A stretch of DNA of 64,000 bases from JASGMR01 sp963664675. GTDB taxonomy: Bacteria > Thermotogota > Thermotogae > Petrotogales > Kosmotogaceae. The stretch spans positions 124,001 to 188,000 of the forward strand of contig CAXXLB010000009.1 in assembly GCA_963664675.2 (NCBI GenBank), written 5' to 3'. Shown here in pieces: positions 43,068 through 51,821 of the stretch; positions within the stretch are counted from its first letter, which is position 1; each line of letters starts with the position of its first letter. Both the position numbers and the translations under genes were made by a program. The notes under the pieces were generated by a model. It ran no database searches, had not been told where the DNA came from, and saw only the letters and a program-made list of their open reading frames with translations.

Positions 43068-44786
43068 TTAGTTATTATGAAGCCAGTTGATCAAATCTTC
43101 TACAACTTTTCTGTTATTCAGCACTTCCAGCAATTCTTTTTCAGTAGCTGTACTGAGTCTCTTAAATGATTTGAATTTTTCCAGAAGCATTTTCTTTCTC
43201 TTCGGACCAATACCGGGAATGGAATCGATCTTGGATTTTTTAAATCTTCTCTCTCTGAGTACTCTGTGATAATTCACTGCAAATCTGTGAGTCTCATCCC
43301 TGATTGAAACTATGAGTCTTTTAACGGGATGATCAGGTTCAAGATACAATCTTTTCCTCTTATCGGGGAAAACTATCTCTTCCCTCTCCTTGGCGAGTCC
43401 TATGAAGTCCAGATTCGTTATATTGAGTTCTTCCAGAGCCTTCTTCACGGCTCTCAACTGAGGTTCTCCACCGTCTATAAAGAGGAGATCGGGAGTGGGG
43501 TGCTTTGAATACCTTCTTTTTATAACCGTTTCCATGGAAAGAAAATCATCCGGCTTCTCAACATTCGCGATTCTGTATCTTCTGTATTCATTTTTATCAG
43601 GCTTGCCGTTCACAAATGTCACAAGCGAAGCAACGGTATATAACCCCTGAGTGTGTGAAATATCGATACCTTCGATCCTCTTTGGAAGTTTACTGAGCCC
43701 TAAAATTTCCTTCGCATTTTTTATGGATTGAGTTGAACTCAATCTGATTTTTATCTCTTCGTTTATATTTTCGTAAGCTATCATCAAAAGTCTTTCTTCA
43801 GATTTGTTTCTGGGCTTTCCAAGGTATTTAAAATCACCTTTGAACTGCCGTTTTTCTCTTTGAGATATGCCATCTACAATACATAGCGGCGGTTTTTTGT
43901 GTTTTTTAACATAATAAAATTGTGTTATGAAATCAGAAATCGTTCCATCGTTAAAATCGAAAATCAATTTTCCCAGCAGCATTCCTCCCCTCACAGAAAA
44001 CAGTGCTGCGAGACCCGAAGAGATGGCTATAAGATCCAGATTCACGCCGTCATCGACTTCCACCGCCTGATTAGTATACAAAATATCCATGTTGGAGAGA
44101 ATGTCCCTGATATTTTTCGCCTGCTCGAATTGAAGATTGTCCGCAAGTTTATACATTCTTCTTTCCAGTTCTTCCCTCACCTGAAACGTATCTCCATCGA
44201 GAAACCTTTTCAGACCATCGACATTTTCCATGTAGTCTTCTCTGCTTATTTTTCCCTGACATGGGGCCGAGCACATCTTCAAATGATAGAAAAAACAAAC
44301 CCTGTTTTTCTTCGCATAATTGCAGTCATATCTGCAAATCTGAAATATTCTCTGTAAAAGTTCCACGAGTTTTTTTACTATACCCATGTTGGTATACGGA
44401 CCAAAATATGTCCCTGATTCACCCCTGTTTCTTGTTATGTTAATTCGGGGAAATTCTTCGTCCGTGATTCTTATGTACGGATATCTCCTGGTGTCTTTCA
44501 TCATGATATTGTAAATGGGTTTGTTCTCATAGATCAGATTTGCTTCCAGCACCAGAGCTTCGTTCTCGTTTTGTACCACTATAAAATCCATTTTCTGAGC
44601 TTCTTCGGCTATCCTCCGGACTTTTTCATATTTATTCTGATTTGAGACTCTGAAATATGAATACACCCTTTTTTTGAGTTTTATAGCTTTTCCCACATAG
44701 ATTATTTCATCTTTTTCATTTTTAAAAATATAAATACCCGGTAAGTCGGGCAAAAGTTTTATCTTATCTAGAAGTTTGTCGTTCAA
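43068..44786 (-). CDS. uvrC: Excinuclease ABC subunit C
   Basis: A 572-aa protein starting at TTG. The N-terminal GIY-YIG nuclease spans residues about 10-95 (LPGIYIFKNEKDEIIYVGKA); the UVR motif that binds UvrB is around residues 200-235; the C-terminal RNase H-like nuclease has GIDISHTQG and LFIDGGEPQ; a helix-hairpin-helix region with IPGIGPKRKKMLLEKF ends the protein. It makes both incisions in nucleotide excision repair. Confidence 0.96.
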   Translation of the reverse strand: MNDKLLDKIKLLPDLPGIYIFKNEKDEIIYVGKAIKLKKRVYSYFRVSNQNKYEKVRRIAEEAQKMDFIVVQNENEALVLEANLIYENKPIYNIMMKDTRRYPYIRITDEEFPRINITRNRGESGTYFGPYTNMGIVKKLVELLQRIFQICRYDCNYAKKNRVCFFYHLKMCSAPCQGKISREDYMENVDGLKRFLDGDTFQVREELERRMYKLADNLQFEQAKNIRDILSNMDILYTNQAVEVDDGVNLDLIAISSGLAALFSVRGGMLLGKLIFDFNDGTISDFITQFYYVKKHKKPPLCIVDGISQREKRQFKGDFKYLGKPRNKSEERLLMIAYENINEEIKIRLSSTQSIKNAKEILGLSKLPKRIEGIDISHTQGLYTVASLVTFVNGKPDKNEYRRYRIANVEKPDDFLSMETVIKRRYSKHPTPDLLFIDGGEPQLRAVKKALEELNITNLDFIGLAKEREEIVFPDKRKRLYLEPDHPVKRLIVSIRDETHRFAVNYHRVLRERRFKKSKIDSIPGIGPKRKKMLLEKFKSFKRLSTATEKELLEVLNNRKVVEDLINWLHNN

Positions 44787-44823
44787 TTTGCTCTTCCCTT
44801 TATAACAAAATCGAAATTAAACA

Positions 44824-45351
44824 TCATTTCACCCCGGAACATATTATCTCATTCTCAGGACATTCGTGTTCAACTATGACTTCATAAACCATTTTCCCTA
44901 TCGGGTTCTCCACACCTCCCAGATAATTCGCCAATTGAAGATGCAGGCATTTAACAGTTTCCCGGTTTCTGATCCCTCCGATTCCCCTGGAAACTATGCT
45001 TTCTATCTGCCAATCCTGCAGATTTTCATAATGCTTCAACATTTCTTTCTTTATCTCAACTGTTTTTTTATGCGCCTCACCATACATATCTCTCAACGTT
45101 TTATCCGTCTTCAGTCTCATCTCAAACAACCCTATGTTCCCTTTTTCCTCAAGCCTTCCGACTCTTTTAGATAAAAATGGGCAGGTCAACCAGTATAGGG
45201 TTGGAAAAGGTTTACCGTTATGTATGATCCTGGATTCTATACATACAGGGTATCCCCATTTACATCTTTTTTTTACAGTGAAGGGATTACTTATATCTCT
45301 CCCCAATTGAAACTGAACTACTTTTTTGTCGTCAGCAAGTACCCTATCCAT
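44824..45351 (-). CDS. DUF501 protein
   Basis: A 175-aa protein with the DUF501 pattern: FQLGRDISNPFTVKKRCKWG, then PTLYWLTCPFLSKRVGRLEE, and GIGGIRNRETVKCLHLQLAN with conserved Cys and His residues that may bind metal. The family is uncharacterised and found mainly in Actinobacteria and Thermotogota. It overlaps prmA by 34 nt and precedes uvrC by 38 nt. Confidence 0.9.
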   Translation of the reverse strand: MDRVLADDKKVVQFQLGRDISNPFTVKKRCKWGYPVCIESRIIHNGKPFPTLYWLTCPFLSKRVGRLEEKGNIGLFEMRLKTDKTLRDMYGEAHKKTVEIKKEMLKHYENLQDWQIESIVSRGIGGIRNRETVKCLHLQLANYLGGVENPIGKMVYEVIVEHECPENEIICSGVK

Positions 45352-46139
45352 TCGTTTTCAACCTTTCTTTCAAGTATGGAAAATATGTTTTTTATATAAT
45401 CTTCAAATTCTTTCGATTGTGATTCCAGAAGCCCTGCGATAATAACTTTACCATCTTTCTTCAAATGCCCGGTCAGATCAAGAACAAACTTTTTTATCAA
45501 CTCAAAAATCATATTGGAGACAATTATATCGAACGTTTCCTCTTTTCCGACATTACTCAAAAAGTCCGACTCGCGAAAATCGAAATCGACACCGTTAATC
45601 CATGATATCTCCTCTATCTTTTCCCAGGCATCTCTTTCGTTGTCAAGGCCAAGCACAAAACCGGCTCCCAGTTTCTTTGAAAGCACGGAGAGAATTCCGG
45701 TTCCACATCCCACATCCAGAACATCATCACCATTTTTCAGATTCTCGTGCAGAAAAACGGAAGCTATTTTAGTGGATTCGTGAAGTCCCGTTCCAAACAA
45801 AAATCCCGGGATCAAACCAATTTTATTTTTGCCCGTTATTTTTTCTTTTCCCTGAAGTGGAACAATAGAAATATCATCACAAAGCGGGAATTCGACCAAA
45901 CTTTCTTTCCATTTCTTCTGCCACAATTCTAAGTTTCCGGTTTCTCCCCTTATGAATTCATACTTCTCCAGAAAATCGGGAATCTCCGTATTTTCTTCTA
46001 TATATATATTAAGAGAAAAGATTTTGCTCTCCAGGTCATTCTGAATGTAATAATTCTGAAAGTTATTGATTTCAAAAAGTTCCTCAAAAAAATCCTCTAG
46101 GCCTACATCTATCATCAAAAAATAATGGTCATAATTCAT
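45318..46139 (-). CDS. prmA: Ribosomal protein L11 methyltransferase
   Basis: A 273-aa SAM-dependent methyltransferase. PGFLFGTGLHESTKIA is the PrmA signature, DVGCGTGILSVLSKKLGA is motif I, and SNMIFELIKKF holds the Asn-x-hydrophobic motif IV. It trimethylates ribosomal protein L11. The N-terminal 100 residues correspond to the L11-binding domain. ATG 46139 follows GAGGTGAG. Confidence 0.93.
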   Translation of the reverse strand: MNYDHYFLMIDVGLEDFFEELFEINNFQNYYIQNDLESKIFSLNIYIEENTEIPDFLEKYEFIRGETGNLELWQKKWKESLVEFPLCDDISIVPLQGKEKITGKNKIGLIPGFLFGTGLHESTKIASVFLHENLKNGDDVLDVGCGTGILSVLSKKLGAGFVLGLDNERDAWEKIEEISWINGVDFDFRESDFLSNVGKEETFDIIVSNMIFELIKKFVLDLTGHLKKDGKVIIAGLLESQSKEFEDYIKNIFSILERKVENEWIGYLLTTKK

Positions 46140-46204
46140 ACCACTCACCTCGTGATGATTTTACAATAAAAAAACACCAAAAATGATAATGAACAGGTTA
46201 ATTA

Positions 46205-46948
46205 TTAAACAATTATCCTGTTGATATGCTTAGGAAGAAATGACGCTTTATAATTCGTAATTATATTCTTAACCATTTCCAGCTCGATACTTTTGTAAAG
46301 AGCCACTTCCTTGAATTTGCTGCTGTCAGCTATCAGGTAATTGGTCTGGGATCTTTCAAGCATTATTTTTTTCGTTTTCGCAGTGAATGTACTGAGTTCA
46401 TAAAGCCCGTTTTCATGAATTGCACTACAGGAAAAAAATGCCTTTGAAGCGGAAAATTGTTGAAGATTTTCTTCGGCTTTCGGCCCAATGAGTGAATTAA
46501 AACCGTGTTGAAGGGTACCCCCGCAGGATTGAACGAAAAAATTTGAATTTTCCGAAAAATGAAGCAGAAGATTTAAACCGTTGGTTATTATGTGAAGCCT
46601 GTTGAATCTTTTGCTCAGTTCGACCCCCAGAATATATGAAGTTGTACTCTCGTCCATGAATAACGTATCGTCTTCGTCAATATATTCTATGGCCTTGTTG
46701 ATCAATTTCTTTTTCGTTTCGTAATTCTCCTTGAGTCTGGAAATGAAAAGCGAGTGATCCTCTTTTTCGTTTAACTTAACGTATCCATAACCAATTGAAA
46801 TGACCTTTTCTCTTTCAAGTTCTTTTAAATCCCTTCTCATTGTAACCAAAGAAATATTCATTCTGTCGAACAAATCACTGGTTTTTATCGATTTTTTCTT
46901 TTGCAACATATCTATAATATATTTTTTTCTCTGTTGCTTTGAATTGAT
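46205..46948 (-). CDS. DeoR-family transcriptional regulator; likely AUC start
   Basis: The protein has the DeoR N-terminal winged helix (SIKTSDLFDRMNISLVTMRR), and the C-terminal sugar-phosphate sensor domain with DESTTSYILG and GPKAEENLQQF. The ATG at 46909 cuts off part of the first helix. The frame continues upstream to ATC at 46948 with NSKQQRKKYIIDMLQKKK, the usual DeoR start, and AGAGGTGG lies 7 nt before that ATC. From there the length is 247 aa. It probably represses the divergent transporter operon in response to a phosphorylated sugar. Confidence 0.85.
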   Translation of the reverse strand: MNSKQQRKKYIIDMLQKKKSIKTSDLFDRMNISLVTMRRDLKELEREKVISIGYGYVKLNEKEDHSLFISRLKENYETKKKLINKAIEYIDEDDTLFMDESTTSYILGVELSKRFNRLHIITNGLNLLLHFSENSNFFVQSCGGTLQHGFNSLIGPKAEENLQQFSASKAFFSCSAIHENGLYELSTFTAKTKKIMLERSQTNYLIADSSKFKEVALYKSIELEMVKNIITNYKASFLPKHINRIIV

Positions 46949-47197
46949 AAGACCACCTCTAATCTAATATTATCACTTAAAACTAATAATTACATAAATG
47001 ATAACATAATATCAATGATCACTAAATGTAATCATATTTATTTATAAACTATTATGACCAAATACATTTAATATTCTCATTATATCGCTATTAATTGTCA
47101 TTTGTAGTCAAGATATATATTTGATAGTATTCAATTGATAGCATCACAAAAATATCATTAAATCAAATCTTTATCCAACAGAAAAGGAGGGGCTATT
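46949..47197. promoter_or_regulatory. Intergenic control region of DeoR gene and ABC transporter
   Basis: About 250 bp, very AT-rich, between divergent genes. It contains several loosely repeated GATA/TATC-type half-sites (for example ATGATAACATAATATCA around 46,998 and GATAGTATTCAATTGATAG around 47,122), likely DeoR sites. AAGGAGGGG precedes the binding protein TTG at 47198. Confidence 0.45.
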
Positions 47198-48169
47198 TTG
47201 AAAAAGTTATTAATTTCATTGGTTGTACTGGTTTTTATCCTTGCGCCTATTTCTATTTTAGCAAGCGATAATTACGAAATCGCCGTAGTTGTAAAAATTG
47301 GAGGTATTCCCTGGTTCAACAGAATGGAAGTAGGGGTTAAGGAAGCTGCTGAAAAGCTTGGAATAAATGCTTATCAGATTGGACCATCGGATGCCGACCC
47401 GGCACAACAGGTCAAAATCGTTGAGGACCTTATCGCAAAGGGTGTAGACGCCATCTGCGTTGTACCAAATGACGCTACGGCATTAGAACCTGTCTTTGAA
47501 AAGGCAAAGGAAAAGGGAATCATAATAATCACTCACGAATCACCGGATCAGAAAGGTGCTAACTGGGATGTCGAGACAATCGATAACGTAATTTTCGGGG
47601 AAGAAAATTTCAAAAAACTGGCAGAGCTCTGTGGTGGAGAAGGCCAATACGCATTGTTTGTAGGTGGATTAACAGTTCCATTACATAATTTCTGGGCCGA
47701 TACGGGACTCGCATACTTTGAAGAAAACTATCCCGGCATGGAACTGGTAACAACCAGAATACCATGTGGAGAAAGTGTTGAACTTTCATATCAGAGAACT
47801 CAGGAATTATTGAATGCTTACCCGGACCTCAAGGGTATCGTAGGATTCGGTTCACTGGGACCAATAGGTGCCGCTCAGGCATTGAGAGAAAGAGGACTCG
47901 GAGACAAGGTTGCCGTTGTAGGTACAGTATTACCTGAACAGGCAGCACCATTCCTTTCGCTTGGTCTTATTGATTGGGGCTACCTCTGGGATCCTAAAGA
48001 CGCAGGATTCGCACAGGTATATCTGGCAAAATCTTTACTCGATGGTGTTGAAATCGATTCTGAATACGAAATTCCGGGATTGGGCAAAGCAACTATCGAC
48101 GGAAATATCGTCAAATTCGATGCTATAATAGACATCACAGCAGAAAACGCTTTATCATACGGTTTCTAA
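47198..48169 (+). CDS. Ribose/AI-2-type ABC transporter substrate-binding protein
   Basis: A 323-aa protein (TTG start behind AAGGAGGGG) with signal peptide about residues 1-22. The mature part is a periplasmic-binding-protein family 4 fold: IAVVVKIGGIPWFNRMEVGV, IGPSDADPAQQVKIVEDLI, and VPNDATALEPVF. It is close to LsrB/RhaS-type proteins that bind AI-2 or rhamnose-like sugars. It delivers the ligand to the downstream transporter. Confidence 0.9.
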   Translation: MKKLLISLVVLVFILAPISILASDNYEIAVVVKIGGIPWFNRMEVGVKEAAEKLGINAYQIGPSDADPAQQVKIVEDLIAKGVDAICVVPNDATALEPVFEKAKEKGIIIITHESPDQKGANWDVETIDNVIFGEENFKKLAELCGGEGQYALFVGGLTVPLHNFWADTGLAYFEENYPGMELVTTRIPCGESVELSYQRTQELLNAYPDLKGIVGFGSLGPIGAAQALRERGLGDKVAVVGTVLPEQAAPFLSLGLIDWGYLWDPKDAGFAQVYLAKSLLDGVEIDSEYEIPGLGKATIDGNIVKFDAIIDITAENALSYGF

Positions 48170-48181
48170 AACTTTTTTTGC

Positions 48182-48209
48182 AGGACTGGCGAAAGTTCAA
48201 GCCAGTCCT
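48182..48209 (+). terminator. Stem-loop behind the binding-protein gene
   Basis: AGGACTGGC and GCCAGTCCT form a perfect 9-bp stem with a 10-nt loop, then CATTT. It likely limits read-through into the ATPase gene, or protects the upstream mRNA from decay. Confidence 0.7.
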
Positions 48210-48244
48210 CATTTAAAAAATTAAAAGAATAATTGGAGTTAGAT

Positions 48245-49747
48245 ATGTCAAAATTACTTGAAATGAATAACGTAAGTAAATATTTCGGTGGCGTCAAAGC
48301 ACTCCAGAATGTCGACTTTTCAATGGAATACGGTGAAATAAGATGTCTGGTTGGAGAAAACGGCTCCGGGAAAAGTACTCTCATCAAAATAATATCCGGT
48401 GTACATAAACCCGAATGTGGGAGTCAGATAGCTTTCGACGGGAAAAAAATAAATCACATGAATTCCAGAGAATCGGTAAAGTTGGGAATACAGGTAATAT
48501 ATCAGGATCTTTCATTATTTCCTACACTCAGCGTGGCTGAGAACATATGTTTCAGCGATAATATCGAAACAGGAAAAAAACTGATCAGTTTTAAAAATGC
48601 TATCGAAAAATCAAAGGCCGTCCTCGAACAATTGGGAATAAATATAAATCCAAGGAAAAAAATAACGGAACTATCCATAGCTGAAAAACAGTTGGTAGCC
48701 ATCGCCAGGGCGATTGCCGCAAATGCGAAACTGGTTATAATGGATGAACCCACTGCTTCACTCACAAAAAAAGAAGTGGAAGTTCTCCTGGGAATAATAA
48801 AGGATCTTCAAAATAAAAAGGTGTCCACAATCTTCGTCAGTCACAAACTGGATGAAGTGATGTCCATAGCGGAAAACGTAACGGTTTTGAGAGACGGGAA
48901 AAAGGTTGGTGATTACCCTGCCAAAGAACTCGACGATGATAAACTGGCGTTTTTAATGACCGGTAAAAATTTCAAAAAGGAAAAAATGCAGGAATTTAAA
49001 AAAGATAAAGAAAGTTTATTGCTTGAGGTGGTAAACCTTTCAAAAAAGGATAACTATAAAGATATTTCCTTCGAACTTCACAAAGGAGAAATTGTTGGAA
49101 TTATTGGACTTCTGGGTTCCGGAAGAACCGAAATGTCCCTGTCATTATTCGGGATGAACAAGCCCGACAGCGGTCATATAATTTTAGAAAACGAAGAGAT
49201 AAAAATCAGAAATATAGATGATGCAAAGAAATTTGGAATAGGTTACGTCCCGGAGGACAGATTATCACTTGGATTAGTCATGGATCAATCGGTGAGCAAG
49301 AACATGATACTTACCGTGCTTCAGAGAATTCTGAAACACGGATTAATCGATAAAAAACTTCAAAGGAATGAAGTGAAACAGAGTGTAGATAATCTGAATA
49401 TAAAAATTTCTTCGTTTGAATCCCCCGTCAAAACACTTTCAGGCGGCAATCAACAGAGGGTCGTTCTTGGAAAATGGATAGGAATAAATCCAAAAATACT
49501 CATACTCGATTCCCCGACCGTTGGAGTTGATGTTGCTGCAAAAGCCAGTATCTATAAAATAATCAAGGCGCTGGCAGAACTGGGAGTGGGAATAATAATG
49601 ATCTCTGATGAAGTGGAAGAAATTCTTTACAACACTCAGACGATTTACACAATGGCTTCTGGAAGAATAACTGGAAAATTTAATTCAGCTGATCTAAGCG
49701 AAAGGGAATTATATGAAGAGACGAACAGGAATCACAGATTTATTTAA
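48245..49747 (+). CDS. Sugar ABC transporter ATP-binding protein (RbsA/MglA/LsrA type)
   Basis: A 500-aa double ATPase from ATG 48245 (GGAG 6-8 nt before). First cassette: Walker A VGENGSGKSTL, signature LSIAEKQLVAIARAIA (in place of LSGGQ), Walker B LVIMDEPTAS. Second cassette: IGLLGSGRTEMSL in place of Walker A, LSGGNQQRVVLGKW, and ILILDSPTVGVDV. A degenerate second Walker A is normal in this class. It drives the two permeases that follow; its end overlaps the first permease gene by 35 nt. Confidence 0.93.
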   Translation: MSKLLEMNNVSKYFGGVKALQNVDFSMEYGEIRCLVGENGSGKSTLIKIISGVHKPECGSQIAFDGKKINHMNSRESVKLGIQVIYQDLSLFPTLSVAENICFSDNIETGKKLISFKNAIEKSKAVLEQLGININPRKKITELSIAEKQLVAIARAIAANAKLVIMDEPTASLTKKEVEVLLGIIKDLQNKKVSTIFVSHKLDEVMSIAENVTVLRDGKKVGDYPAKELDDDKLAFLMTGKNFKKEKMQEFKKDKESLLLEVVNLSKKDNYKDISFELHKGEIVGIIGLLGSGRTEMSLSLFGMNKPDSGHIILENEEIKIRNIDDAKKFGIGYVPEDRLSLGLVMDQSVSKNMILTVLQRILKHGLIDKKLQRNEVKQSVDNLNIKISSFESPVKTLSGGNQQRVVLGKWIGINPKILILDSPTVGVDVAAKASIYKIIKALAELGVGIIMISDEVEEILYNTQTIYTMASGRITGKFNSADLSERELYEETNRNHRFI

Positions 49748-50717
49748 AAATAATGAATTTGTCCTTATCGTTGCAATATTAATAATTGGAACGGTATTCA
49801 CAATTTTAAAACCGAGTTTTTTCAGTATAAACAATCTGTATGGAATTCTGGTGAGTAACTCTTACCTTGCCATCATGGCCATGGGTGTACTTGTGGTGTT
49901 GATTTCCGGAGGAATCGATATCTCCTTTACAGCCACTGCAACGGTAGCACAGTATGTTATGGCAACGATAATTATAAACAATGGCGGGAATATGTTCCTG
50001 GCTTTCCTAATTGCCGGTCTGGTAGGTCTGGCACTCGGTTCAATAAATGCTATTCTGGTTTACACATTAAAAGTTCCATCAATCATCGTCACCATTTCCA
50101 CACTGAACGCATTTTACGGTCTTTTGATTTTTATCACCGGGGGAAAATGGCTTTACGGATTTCCCATGTGGTTCATGGATAAAAATCTCGTCAGTTTTCA
50201 AAGAGCGGATGGAAGCCTTTTCGGTTTATCAATGCCGATAACGCTTCTTGTTGCAGCCATTATAGTCACCTGGATAATTCTGAGATTCACAACATTGGGA
50301 AGAAAAGTTTACGCTCTGGGAGGAAATCCCGAGGCAGCGAGAAGAATAGGGATAAACATATTCAAAACTCAGCTTTTCGTTTATGGATTTATGGGATTGA
50401 TGGCCGGTCTTGCATCCGTAATCCAGGCAAATATAATGCTGACCGTTGCTCCAAACGCTTTGATAGGAAGGGAACTCGAAGTTTTGGCAGCAGTTGTTCT
50501 GGGCGGGGCAAGTCTGGCTGGTGGAACCGGGACAGTTCCTGGAACACTTCTTGGATTCTTTCTGATTGCTATAGTACAGAATGGATTGACCATGCTCGGA
50601 ATTTCGGCTTACTGGCACAAAATATTCATCGGAATGGTAATCATTGTGAGTGTTAGCATCACAGCTTATCAGAGAAAGAGAAACGAAGAAAAAGGAGCTG
50701 TTATTGATGTCAGATAA
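49713..50717 (+). CDS. Sugar ABC transporter permease 1 (RbsC/LsrC type)
   Basis: A 334-aa membrane protein with about 8-10 spans of the BPD_transp_2 family: GILVSNSYLAIMAMG, VLISGGIDISFTA, and the cytoplasmic loop ALGGNPEAARRIGIN. It pairs with permease 2. Its last bases overlap the next gene by 11 nt. Confidence 0.9.
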   Translation: MKRRTGITDLFKNNEFVLIVAILIIGTVFTILKPSFFSINNLYGILVSNSYLAIMAMGVLVVLISGGIDISFTATATVAQYVMATIIINNGGNMFLAFLIAGLVGLALGSINAILVYTLKVPSIIVTISTLNAFYGLLIFITGGKWLYGFPMWFMDKNLVSFQRADGSLFGLSMPITLLVAAIIVTWIILRFTTLGRKVYALGGNPEAARRIGINIFKTQLFVYGFMGLMAGLASVIQANIMLTVAPNALIGRELEVLAAVVLGGASLAGGTGTVPGTLLGFFLIAIVQNGLTMLGISAYWHKIFIGMVIIVSVSITAYQRKRNEEKGAVIDVR

Positions 50718-51693
50718 TAATTTCAAAATTTCAATGAATGAAAACTTTACGCTCTTTATAATTCTGATTTTGCTGGTCATCACTTTTTCCATAATGCTCC
50801 CTGGTCAATTCTTCTCTCTCGGCAATTTCCAATCCATGACGTTTCAGCTTCCTGAACTTGGAATTCTGACACTTGCGATGATGGTAACCATGATAACGGG
50901 TGGAATAAACTTATCAATAATAGCATCTGCAAATCTTTCGGGAATAATAATGGCATTGATAATGAAAAATTTACTTCCGGCAACTCCCACAAATTTTGAA
51001 ACATTCTGGATAATTCTTCTGGCAATAGCGGCCGGTCTCCTTGTATCGGTGTTGATAGGTCTCGTTAATGGATTTATAATATCTTTTTTCGGTGTTTCAG
51101 CCATCCTTGCGACTCTTGGAACTTCCACCCTACTTGAAGGAATTGCACTGGTCATAACCAAGGGATACGTTATTTCAGGCTTTCCAAGGGGATTGCTGGC
51201 GATTGGAAATGAAAGTATAATTGGAATTCCAATTCCTCTCATAATATTCGTCGGTGTTGCGATTTTAGTGGCTGTTATACTGAACAGGTCAAAAATGGGT
51301 TTATCAACTTATATGATGGGTTCAAACATCAAAGCGACTAAATTCTCCGGGATAAATGTTGAAAAGGCAACGATAAAAGTATACATACTGTCCGGACTTT
51401 TATCGGGTATCGCTTCGATAATAATGCTTTCGAGATTCAACTCTGCCAAAGCCGGTTACGGTTCGTCGTATCTTCTGGCCACAGTTTTAATATCCGTTCT
51501 CGGCGGAACGAATCCTAACGGAGGATTCGGAAAGGTCTCCGGAGTAGTTCTGGGAATTGTTCTCCTTCAGGTTATTTCAAGCGGACTCAACCTGCTTGGA
51601 ATGAGTCAGTTCCTTTCAATGGCACTCTGGGGTATTCTATTGCTCGCTGTGGAGGGTCTGAGGCTGATAAAAAGAAATAAATTTACCTTTTGA
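50707..51693 (+). CDS. Sugar ABC transporter permease 2 (RbsC/LsrD type)
   Basis: A 328-aa paralogue of permease 1 from ATG 50707 (AGGAG in front). It has MITGGINLSIIASAN and the loop YMMGSNIKATKFSGIN. Two different permeases per transporter, with one fused ATPase, is the LsrACD/RhaPQ layout and fits the AI-2 or rhamnose-like binding protein. The operon ends with a terminator 34 nt downstream. Confidence 0.9.
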   Translation: MSDNNFKISMNENFTLFIILILLVITFSIMLPGQFFSLGNFQSMTFQLPELGILTLAMMVTMITGGINLSIIASANLSGIIMALIMKNLLPATPTNFETFWIILLAIAAGLLVSVLIGLVNGFIISFFGVSAILATLGTSTLLEGIALVITKGYVISGFPRGLLAIGNESIIGIPIPLIIFVGVAILVAVILNRSKMGLSTYMMGSNIKATKFSGINVEKATIKVYILSGLLSGIASIIMLSRFNSAKAGYGSSYLLATVLISVLGGTNPNGGFGKVSGVVLGIVLLQVISSGLNLLGMSQFLSMALWGILLLAVEGLRLIKRNKFTF

Positions 51694-51726
51694 AAATAAA
51701 ACTACCTTCTAGAACTATTATTCTGG

Positions 51727-51756
51727 CCTTCTTTTTTTAAAAGAAGGTTATTTTTT
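51727..51756 (+). terminator. Intrinsic terminator of the ribose-type transporter operon
   Basis: CCTTCTTTT and AAAAGAAGG pair with a 3-nt loop; TTATTTTTT follows on the plus strand. Confidence 0.82.
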
Positions 51757-51761
51757 AAAAA

Positions 51762-51787
51762 TGGGACAGCCAATTGATGCTGTCCCA
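51762..51787 (-). terminator. Intrinsic terminator of the beta-lactamase-fold gene
   Basis: TGGGACAGC and GCTGTCCCA form a perfect 9-bp stem with an 8-nt loop; the T-run lies on the minus-strand side (TTTTTAAAAAA), so it ends the gene at 51822-53324. Confidence 0.82.
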
Positions 51788-51821
51788 TCGAAAAAATTTA
51801 TCAGATTATATATAAAAATAG

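Noticed and set aside
50229..50792. 187-aa minus-strand frame opposite the permease genes
   Set aside because: Shadow frame rich in Ser/Cys/His typical of reverse reading of membrane-protein codons.
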